This document shows positions 7,659-12,686 of a DNA stretch of 12,686 nt, piece by piece (positions within the stretch are counted from its first letter, which is position 1; each line of letters begins with the position of its first letter). The stretch is from Candidatus Neomicrothrix sp. UBA4742. GTDB taxonomy: Bacteria > Actinomycetota > Acidimicrobiia > Acidimicrobiales > Acidimicrobilacustridaceae. The translations under genes were made by a program, and so were the position numbers. The DNA is taken from assembly GCA_002403895.1 (NCBI GenBank), contig DHIQ01000053.1, positions 3,331 through 16,016 of the forward strand. The letters are read 5' to 3'. The notes beneath the pieces are model-generated. The model was not told the origin of the DNA. It ran no database searches and worked only from the letters and a program-made list of their open reading frames with translations.

Positions 7659-8165
7659 TCAGCGGACCGCGGCCCGGGAGCCAGCCCCATCGCCAAGGGC
7701 CCAGCGCAAGGTGCGGTTGGTGAACGGGACCAGCACGGCGTTGGCCAGCGAGACCACCGCTGTCACCACCAAGAGGTGGGGGTTGATCAGGCCGCTGCGG
7801 CCCACCATGAACGAGGCCACGACATACAGGGCGATGGCGACGGCGCTGGCCAGGAAGGCAAGCACCATCGGCTCCCAACGCGACGCCCGGACCACCGCAG
7901 AGTGGGCTGCCCCCACGACGTAGCCCACGACGCAGTAGACGAGGGCATAGAGACCCAACGGGCTTTGTCCCAGGAGATCCAGCACGAGGCCGGCGAAGAA
8001 GCCGACGACGGCGCCCCGATCGGGGCCGCCGACCATGCCGGCCGAGATGGCCAGCAACAACAAGATGTCGGCGGCCGCCCCACCGATGCGCAGTTGGGAG
8101 AACAGGCCCCGCTCGAGCACCGCCGCGGAGAGCAGCACAAGCGCGACGCGGGCGACCACCTTCAC
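7659..8165 (-). CDS. mreD: Rod shape-determining protein MreD
   Basis: This is a small membrane protein of the elongasome, thought to help link MreC and the RodA/PBP2 enzymes. It has 168 residues, almost all hydrophobic, with five or six predicted membrane spans (roughly 3-20, 32-46, 50-67, 69-90, 98-124 and 127-150). The stretch GFFAGLVLDLLGQSPLGLYA (55-74) is the characteristic MreD segment. I chose the GTG at 8165 because it makes a 4-base GTGA overlap with the mreC stop and has GGGAG 8 bases upstream. An in-frame GTG at 8180 would add five residues and deepen the overlap. MreD proteins diverge quickly, but order and topology make the call firm. Confidence 0.93.
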   Translation of the reverse strand: MKVVARVALVLLSAAVLERGLFSQLRIGGAAADILLLLAISAGMVGGPDRGAVVGFFAGLVLDLLGQSPLGLYALVYCVVGYVVGAAHSAVVRASRWEPMVLAFLASAVAIALYVVASFMVGRSGLINPHLLVVTAVVSLANAVLVPFTNRTLRWALGDGAGSRAAVR

Positions 8166-8989
8166 GGGGTCGGCTCCCACAGCACCACGCTCACGTAGGT
8201 GAGGTCTTGCATGTCGGCCAGAAGGTTCACGTCGATCGAGCGCTGCAGCGACCCATCATCGGCGGTCACCGTCGCCACCGTGCCCACCGGGAGGTCGGAA
8301 GGGAATCGCCCGCCGGGTATCGCCCGGGTCACCAGTATCTGGCCCGGGGTGACCTGGGCGGTGACATCCATGGTGGCCCTGAGCTGGTTGTCGGTCCCCT
8401 GGCCGCGAGCTACTCCGTTAAACGCGGTGCCGAGGGCGTTCACTCCGACTTGGAACGACGTGTCGGTGAGGAGTCGGACCACCGCGCGGTTGTCGCTCAC
8501 CTGCACGACTGAGCCGACGAGACCGGTGCCGGTCACGACCGGCATGTCCTTCTTGACGCCGTCGTTGGAGCCCTTGCCGATCTCGATGGTGTCGTCGAAG
8601 TTGGCCACCGCCCCCGACGTGACGCGAGCCCTCACCGTCTGGAGGTCCCCGACGAACGGGAGCTTGGCCTGGGCCAGGAGTTCCTGGTTCGAGCGCTTGG
8701 CCACTTCCCCCGTGGTGACCTGCCCCTGGAGGTCGTCGATCTGTGCCCGCAGATCGTCGTTCTCACGCTGGAGGTCGTCGTAGGCGAAGGCGCCATGCCA
8801 GAAGTTGCCCACCGGCCTGAACAGGTCGGTGGCGCCCTCGCCCACCGGGGCGAACACCGACAACACCGAGCTCCGGGCCTGATCCAGCGGCCCGAACCCG
8901 CGAAAGTCCAGCGTGAGCAGGGTGAGCGAGGTCAGGACCAGCAGGACGAGGGTGAACCGCGACCGGCCGATCCGCCGGGACAGCGCCAC
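8162..8989 (-). CDS. mreC: Rod shape-determining protein MreC
   Basis: This is a bitopic scaffold protein that, in characterised systems, binds PBP2 and activates the RodA-PBP2 synthase outside the membrane. It has 275 residues: a basic N-terminus, one membrane anchor (about 12-28), an amphipathic coiled coil (about 70-110, DDLQRENDDLRAQIDDLQ), and a paired beta-domain region (about 115-272) with the usual NFDDTIEIGKGSNDGVKKDMPV-type core near 130-151 and PGQILVT at 215-221. The start is a GTG 14 bases after the mreB stop, preceded only by a weak GGGG. The 4-base overlap with mreD indicates coupled translation. No truncation is seen. Confidence 0.95.
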   Translation of the reverse strand: MALSRRIGRSRFTLVLLVLTSLTLLTLDFRGFGPLDQARSSVLSVFAPVGEGATDLFRPVGNFWHGAFAYDDLQRENDDLRAQIDDLQGQVTTGEVAKRSNQELLAQAKLPFVGDLQTVRARVTSGAVANFDDTIEIGKGSNDGVKKDMPVVTGTGLVGSVVQVSDNRAVVRLLTDTSFQVGVNALGTAFNGVARGQGTDNQLRATMDVTAQVTPGQILVTRAIPGGRFPSDLPVGTVATVTADDGSLQRSIDVNLLADMQDLTYVSVVLWEPTP

Positions 8990-9003
8990 TGCACCGGCCC
9001 CGA

Positions 9004-10050
9004 TCAGTTGGGATTCGACGAGAAGAGGACGCCCTTGAGGGCCTCGAACTCTTCCAGCGACTGACCCGACCCGATCGCCACGCAGTACAGGGGGTTGGGG
9101 GCGATGACGATGGGCATGCCGGTTTCGTGCTCGATTCGCGCGTTCAAGCCAGTGAGCAGCGCACCGCCACCGGCCAACACGATGCCGGTCTCCATGATGT
9201 CGGCCGCGAGCTCCGGAGGGGTCTTGTCCAGGGTCACCTTCACCGCATCGACGATGGCTGACACCGGCTCCTCGATTGCCTCGCGGATCTCGTCGGTCGA
9301 GGTGACGATCGTCTTGGGTAGACCCGTGACCAGGTCACGACCGCGGATCTCGGCGTGCAGTTCCTCTTCGAGGGGCCACCCCGAACCCAAGGTCATCTTC
9401 ACCTCTTCGGCCGTGCGCTCACCCAAGGCGAGGCTGTACTCCTTCTTGATGAACTGGATAATCGCGTCGTCGAGCTCATCGCCGCCGACGCGGATCGACT
9501 GGCTGGTGACCACACCACCGAGGGAGATCACGGCCACCTCGGTGGTGCCGCCACCGATGTCCACGATCATGTTGCCGGTCGGTTCCTGCACGGGCAGGCC
9601 GGCACCGATGGCGGCCGCCATGGGCTCTTCGATGATGTAGGCGGGCTTGCGGGCGCCGGCGAACTCGGCCGCTTCCTGCACGGCGCGCTGTTCGACCGGC
9701 GTGATGCCCGACGGCACGCAGATGACCATGCGGGGCTTGGCCCACTTGCGTTGATGCACCTTCTGGATGAAGTACCGCAGCATCTTCTCGCAGATGTCGA
9801 AATCGGCGATGACGCCATCCTTGAGGGGTCGGATGGCTTTGATGTGCGCGGGCGTGCGCCCGATCATCCGCTTGGCCTCGTGACCCACCGCGACGGGGCG
9901 CCCGTCGTTGACGTTGACGGCGACCACGGACGGCTCGTCCAACACGATGCCTTCGCCACGGAGATACACCAGCGTGTTGGCTGTACCGAGATCGACCGCC
10001 ATGTCGCGGCCCATGATCGAGGAAAAAGAGGAGAGCACCTTGTCGGCCAT
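9004..10050 (-). CDS. mreB: Rod shape-determining protein MreB, bacterial actin
   Basis: This ATP-binding cytoskeletal protein forms short membrane-bound filaments and directs the moving elongation complexes. It has 348 residues, a normal length. Actin-fold motifs are present: phosphate-1 loop [10 protein letters not shown] (20-29), the [13 protein letters not shown] stretch (139-151) with the likely catalytic Glu141, phosphate-2 loop DIGGGTTE (164-171), and adenosine loop [13 protein letters not shown] (289-301). The N-terminus carries a hydrophobic/basic leader ([12 protein letters not shown]) that could serve as a membrane-binding helix. ATG 10050 has a GGGGG run about 9 bases upstream as a possible weak ribosome site; Met13 is an alternative with no such site. 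It is the first gene of the mreBCD-mrdA-rodA run and is preceded by a 259-base region shared with the divergent ndk. Confidence 0.98.
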   Translation of the reverse strand: MADKVLSSFSSIMGRDMAVDLGTANTLVYLRGEGIVLDEPSVVAVNVNDGRPVAVGHEAKRMIGRTPAHIKAIRPLKDGVIADFDICEKMLRYFIQKVHQRKWAKPRMVICVPSGITPVEQRAVQEAAEFAGARKPAYIIEEPMAAAIGAGLPVQEPTGNMIVDIGGGTTEVAVISLGGVVTSQSIRVGGDELDDAIIQFIKKEYSLALGERTAEEVKMTLGSGWPLEEELHAEIRGRDLVTGLPKTIVTSTDEIREAIEEPVSAIVDAVKVTLDKTPPELAADIMETGIVLAGGGALLTGLNARIEHETGMPIVIAPNPLYCVAIGSGQSLEEFEALKGVLFSSNPN

Positions 10051-10087
10051 TCGTTCAGGCCCCCGGTATTCGGAGCTGACGGCGAGT

Positions 10088-10101
10088 CCTGCGTCCGCAG
10101 G
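10088..10101. promoter_or_regulatory. Palindrome overlapping a possible -10 upstream of mreB; candidate operator
   Basis: CCTGCG-TC-CGCAGG is a perfect 6-base inverted repeat with a 2-base spacer. On the minus strand it overlaps a TAGCCT (10104 to 10099) that could be a second, proximal mreB -10 element, so a bound dimeric regulator would block it. No recognisable regulator consensus is matched, and a palindrome of this size can arise by chance in GC-rich DNA. Confidence 0.3.
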
Positions 10102-10137
10102 CTAGGTCAGACGGCCTGGTTCTGCAGAAAAGGGGTA

Positions 10138-10159
10138 CCGGCGGAACCCGCTCCGCCGG
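10138..10159 (-). promoter_or_regulatory. Perfect hairpin in the mreB leader, possible attenuator
   Basis: On the minus strand CCGGCGGA, loop GCGGGT, then TCCGCCGG gives a perfect 8-bp GC-rich stem. It is followed within 5 bases by TTTT (TACCCCTTTTCT). It lies between the candidate distal mreB promoter and the mreB start, so in the RNA it could terminate or pause transcription before the operon. It could equally stop antisense readthrough. The T-tract is short and offset, so intrinsic termination is not certain. Confidence 0.4.
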
Positions 10160-10167
10160 AGAGCGCA

Positions 10168-10195
10168 AGCTTACCGGTTCGTAACGCAATCGCAA
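10168..10195 (-). promoter_or_regulatory. Candidate promoter of the mreB operon
   Basis: On the minus strand TTGCGA (10195-10190) and TAAGCT (10173-10168) are separated by 16 bases, a moderate match to the sigma-70-type -35/TANNNT -10 pattern. It would start RNA near 10160, leaving a leader of about 110 bases that includes the hairpin at 10138-10159. The -35 hexamer lies within a tandem CGCAAT repeat (plus strand 10185-10196). This is prediction by eye only. Confidence 0.35.
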
Positions 10196-10272
10196 TGTCG
10201 GCGCCAAACCTGGGCTGCGGCGCCCGCAGGGAGGTTCGCCGACTGAAGGGCCAAGAGAGTCGGTCGGCCGAT

Positions 10273-10301
10273 TTCAGCGGTCCCGGACCGTCGCCTAGCC
10301 T
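10273..10301 (+). promoter_or_regulatory. Candidate leaderless promoter of ndk
   Basis: TAGCCT at 10296-10301 fits TANNNT and ends 8 bases before the ndk ATG. A weak -35 (TTCAGC, 10273-10278) lies 17 bases further upstream. No Shine-Dalgarno precedes the ATG, so transcription probably begins at or beside the start codon. The same 8-base spacing is seen at the radical SAM gene. Confidence 0.45.
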
Positions 10302-10309
10302 GCCCCGCC

Positions 10310-10717
10310 ATGGATCGCACCCTTGTCATCTGCAAGCCCGATGCCGTAGAGCGGGGCCTCGTCGGCGAGATCATCAGCCGCTTCGAGCGACGCAGCCTGA
10401 CCCTGGTGGCCGCCGAGCTCCGGACCATCGATGCCGACATCGCCGGGCGCCACTACGCCGAGCACGCCGAGAAGCCGTTCTACGGTGAGCTCGTCGAGTT
10501 CATCGGTCGCTCCCCGGCAATGGTCATGGTGGTCGAAGGGCCGGAGGACACCTGGAAGGTCGTGCGAACCATGATTGGCACCACCAACCCGCGCGAGGCC
10601 GCCCCCGGCACCATCCGCGGTGACCTCGGGATCTTGTTCACCGAGAACCTGGTGCACGGTTCGGACTCCGCCGAGGCCGCCGAACGAGAGATCGGGACCT
10701 TCTTCCCCTCGCTGTAG
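10310..10717 (+). CDS. ndk: Nucleoside diphosphate kinase
   Basis: This cytosolic kinase passes the gamma-phosphate of ATP to other (d)NDPs through a phosphohistidine, balancing nucleotide pools. It has 135 residues, the normal bacterial length. All key positions are present: CKPDAV with Lys9, RHYAEH with Tyr49, Arg85, NPREAAPGTIRGDLG (93-107), Asn113 and the active-site His116 in NLVHGSDS. The ATG has no ribosome site, and leaderless expression is likely. It is the only gene on the plus strand here: its stop (TAG) is one base from the folC stop on the other strand, and its start faces mreB. In many actinobacteria ndk reads in the same direction as folC and mreB, so this orientation is unusual. 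The protein itself looks fully functional. Confidence 0.98.
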   Translation: MDRTLVICKPDAVERGLVGEIISRFERRSLTLVAAELRTIDADIAGRHYAEHAEKPFYGELVEFIGRSPAMVMVVEGPEDTWKVVRTMIGTTNPREAAPGTIRGDLGILFTENLVHGSDSAEAAEREIGTFFPSL

Positions 10718-10718
10718 A

Positions 10719-12026
10719 TCAGGCCGGTGACCTACGCAGCCGAGCGGCGAAGTGAGAACGCGCCTCGCCGGCCACGTAAAGGGACCCGGCGATGAGGACG
10801 AGCCCGTCCTCCCCCGCGGCCAGCAACGCATGGTCGACCGCCTCGGTGACATCGTCGATCACGTCCACCGTTGCTCCCAGGCCGGCCGCGGCCTCGCCGA
10901 CGACCTCGGCCGGGACCGCTCGAGCCCACACCGGACTGGTGGCGACGACGAGGTCGAACGAGCCGATGTCGAGCGCCTCGAGCATGGCGGTGAGGTCGCG
11001 CCCTTCCAACATCCCCACCACCAGGATCCGTCGACCTACGACCTCGAAGTCCTCCGCCAGCGTGGCCGTGATCACCTCTGCTCCAAGTGGGTTGTGCGCT
11101 CCGTCGATGATGACCAGCGGCCCATGACCCATCACCTCGAGCCGGCCGGGGATGGTGAGGCCGGCAAACGCCTGCGTGGCGACGTCCTCGTCGAGGGCCC
11201 GGCCGAAGAAGGCCTCGACGGCGGCCACGGCCACCGCGGCGTTGTCGGCCTGGTGCTCGCCGTGGACGGGCACGTAGAGCTCGTCGAGCCGGCCGAGAGG
11301 GGTCTGGATGTCGACCAGGCGCCCGCCCACGGCGGCCAGGCTCCGGGTGGCCTCGAAGTCCACCTCGCGCTCCCAGGTCTGGCGGGGTCCCTCGGCCAGG
11401 AAGATCGAGCGGAGGGCTTCGTCGGTCTCACCCAGGACGAGGAATGAGCCGGGCTTGACGATGCCGGCCTTCTCCGAAGCGATAGCTGCCCGCCAGTCCC
11501 CCACCCCATCGGTGTGATCGAACCCGATGTTGGTGATCACGGCCACGTCGGCATCCACGACGGTGGTGGCGTCGAATCGACCGAGCAGTCCGACCTCCAA
11601 CACGGCGACGTCGACGGCGACGCCGGCAAACCAACTCAGGGCGCCTGCCGTCATGAGCTCGAACCAGCTCGGGGTGATCCCCAAGATGGGCTCGATGGCG
11701 GCGAGCTCGCTGATGAGCTCGGCCAGCGCCTCATCGCTGATCGGTTCCCCGTTCCACGCCAGCCGCTCGTTGAGCTGCTCGAGGTGAGGGCTGGTGTAAG
11801 TCCCGACCGACAACCCGCTCTCCACCAGAAGTGCGGTCATCATCCGGGCGACGGAACCCTTGCCGTTCGTGCCGGTGATGGTGATGGCCGGATACGAGAG
11901 GTGAGGGTCGCCCAGCACCTCCATGAGCCGGCGCATGTGATCGAGGTGCAACCCCTCGATGCGGCCGGCGGTGGCTTCGCGGTTCAAGTGGCGGTCGAGG
12001 TACGCCAGCGCGTCGCCGAGCTCCAC
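10719..12026 (-). CDS. folC: Bifunctional folylpolyglutamate / dihydrofolate synthase-type Mur ligase
   Basis: This is an ATP-dependent ligase that adds glutamate to dihydropteroate and/or extends the polyglutamate tail of folates in the cytosol. It has 435 residues, within the family range. Motifs in order: P-loop TGTNGKGS (51-58), TSPHL (78-82), EVGLLGRFDATT (144-155), TNIGFDHTDGVGD (165-177), SEKAGIVKPG (184-193), GEHQADNAAVA (256-266), IPGRLEV (292-298) and DGAHNP (308-313). The third motif more often reads GLGGR; here a Leu replaces the first Gly of GG. The start is a GTG only 6 bases after the clpX stop with no ribosome site, so translation is probably coupled to clpX. The 3' end meets ndk tail to tail with one base between stops. 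Sequence alone does not prove both activities; no separate folC is visible in the window. Confidence 0.95.
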   Translation of the reverse strand: MELGDALAYLDRHLNREATAGRIEGLHLDHMRRLMEVLGDPHLSYPAITITGTNGKGSVARMMTALLVESGLSVGTYTSPHLEQLNERLAWNGEPISDEALAELISELAAIEPILGITPSWFELMTAGALSWFAGVAVDVAVLEVGLLGRFDATTVVDADVAVITNIGFDHTDGVGDWRAAIASEKAGIVKPGSFLVLGETDEALRSIFLAEGPRQTWEREVDFEATRSLAAVGGRLVDIQTPLGRLDELYVPVHGEHQADNAAVAVAAVEAFFGRALDEDVATQAFAGLTIPGRLEVMGHGPLVIIDGAHNPLGAEVITATLAEDFEVVGRRILVVGMLEGRDLTAMLEALDIGSFDLVVATSPVWARAVPAEVVGEAAAGLGATVDVIDDVTEAVDHALLAAGEDGLVLIAGSLYVAGEARSHFAARLRRSPA

Positions 12027-12032
12027 CCGGTG

Positions 12033-12686
12033 TTAGGACGCAGCGCGGCGCGGGCGCGGCTGAGTCGTCGTCGCGGTGCGAGGCACCAAGGTCGGATTGA
12101 CCTTGTCCAGCACCACCGAACGATCGATCAGGACCTTCTCGACGTCGTCTCGGCTCGGGAGGTCGTACATGACGCTGAGCAGGACCTCTTCGAGGATGGC
12201 GCGTAGACCACGGGCGCCTGTCCCCCGCAACAGAGCCTGGTCGGCCACCGCGCTAAGGGCGTCGTCAGTGAACTCCAACTCGACGTCTTCGAACTCGAAG
12301 AACTTCTTGTATTGCTTGACCAGCGCGTTGCGCGGCTCGACGAGGATGCGGATGAGGGCTTCCTGGTCGAGGTTGCTCACCGCGCCGATGACGGGCAGGC
12401 GACCGATGAACTCAGGGATGAGGCCGAACTTGAGGAGATCCTCGGGGAGCACCTGGCCGTAGATCTGGCCCATGTCGGTGGCCCCGGCGTTGCGCAGCTC
12501 GGACGTGAAGCCCACACCCTTCTTGCCCACCCGGCTCTCGATGATCTTGTCGATCCCAGCGAATGCCCCACCACAGAGGAAGAGGATGTTGGTGGTATCG
12601 ATCTGGATGAATTCCTGATGGGGGTGCTTGCGCCCGCCCTGGGGAGGAACCGACGCGGTGGTGCCCTCGAGGATCTTGAGCAGGGC
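12033..12686 (-). CDS. clpX: ClpX, ATP-dependent unfoldase of the Clp protease, N-terminal part outside the window
   Basis: These are the C-terminal 217 residues of the AAA+ ring that recognises, unfolds and feeds substrates to ClpP. The frame is open to the right edge. Visible elements, numbered in the fragment: [13 protein letters not shown] (14-26) with the RKH pore-entrance loop, the VGF loop (58-60) corresponding to the IGF tripeptide that docks on ClpP, the arginine finger in [12 protein letters not shown] (88-99), and sensor-2 [10 protein letters not shown] (155-164) with its Arg. The zinc-binding N-domain, Walker A and Walker B lie outside. The presence of the docking loop argues for ClpX over HslU. 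The TAA stop is 6 bases from the folC GTG, suggesting one transcript. In streptomycetes valS usually sits between these two genes; it is absent here. Confidence 0.97.
   Translation of the reverse strand, partial: ALLKILEGTTASVPPQGGRKHPHQEFIQIDTTNILFLCGGAFAGIDKIIESRVGKKGVGFTSELRNAGATDMGQIYGQVLPEDLLKFGLIPEFIGRLPVIGAVSNLDQEALIRILVEPRNALVKQYKKFFEFEDVELEFTDDALSAVADQALLRGTGARGLRAILEEVLLSVMYDLPSRDDVEKVLIDRSVVLDKVNPTLVPRTATTTQPRPRRAAS

Larger units (their letters stand above)
10051..10309. promoter_or_regulatory. Divergent intergenic region between mreB and ndk
   Basis: This 259-base non-coding stretch separates the only divergently transcribed pair in the window and must hold the promoter of the mre operon and that of ndk. 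From the mreB side it contains a 14-base palindrome (10088-10101), a minor 10-base palindrome (10120-10129), a perfect 8-bp hairpin (10138-10159), a candidate mreB promoter (10168-10195) and a candidate leaderless ndk promoter (10273-10301). I see no small coding frame with a convincing start and no tRNA-like fold. A candidate small RNA cannot be excluded by eye. Confidence 0.75.

Noticed and set aside
8166..8180. Alternative GTG start of mreD, five codons upstream
   Set aside because: The GTG at 8165 has GGGAG at 8-base spacing and a standard 4-base overlap with mreC; the upstream GTG itself overlaps that ribosome site.
10120..10129. TTCTGCAGAA palindrome
   Set aside because: A 10-base palindrome in a 259-base region is not rare by chance, and it does not align with a promoter element.
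10185..10196. Tandem CGCAAT repeat near the candidate mreB -35
   Set aside because: Two copies of a hexamer are too little to call a repeat element or an iteron array.
9355..10488. Plus-strand open frame of 377 codons antisense to mreB and running out of frame into ndk
   Set aside because: It crosses a promoter region and an intact gene in another frame, and its composition is typical of a shadow frame.
1..12686. Search by eye for a mobile, defence, CRISPR or RNA-gene element
   Set aside because: No transposase, integrase, terminal repeats, repeat-spacer array, tRNA-like fold or restriction/toxin genes were seen. The genes are conserved core functions closely packed together.

Overview
The window looks like a piece of an actinobacterial chromosome, and I would guess class Acidimicrobiia. 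The grounds are a GC-rich sequence (roughly two thirds G+C by eye), a gene order typical of Actinomycetota, and possible leaderless starts with a TANNNT element 8 bases before the ATG. The lineage call is inference from gene order and protein style, not a database match.

Layout, right to left, because almost everything reads on the minus strand. The right edge holds the C-terminal 217 residues of ClpX, followed 6 bases later by folC. Next is ndk, the only plus-strand gene. Its stop lies one base from the folC stop, and its start faces mreB across a 259-base intergenic region. That region carries candidate promoters for both directions, a perfect 8-bp hairpin and a short palindrome. From there mreB, mreC, mreD, mrdA (PBP2) and rodA run leftwards with gaps of 14, -4, 30 and -1 bases, forming the cell-elongation operon. 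After a 55-base gap come a B12-binding-type radical SAM protein (TIGR03960 type), a one-base-overlapping DUF2344 protein (TIGR03936 type), and an RNase E/G gene that runs off the left edge.

How the genes work together. MreB/C/D organise the lateral-wall synthesis complex, in which RodA polymerises glycan and PBP2 cross-links it; this implies a rod-shaped or elongating cell. The radical SAM/DUF2344 pair has no established reaction. Its place directly upstream of RNase E suggests a link to RNA or ribosome biology. ClpX, FolC and Ndk are housekeeping functions that often neighbour the mre cluster in this phylum.

I found no tRNA, rRNA, insertion sequence, prophage, CRISPR array or defence genes. 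The window is mostly ordinary core genome. The items most worth a second look are the uncharacterised radical SAM/DUF2344 pair, the inverted ndk, the structured ndk-mreB intergenic region, and the long arginine/glycine-rich N-terminal extension of RNase E. All non-genic stretches are shorter than 300 bases.
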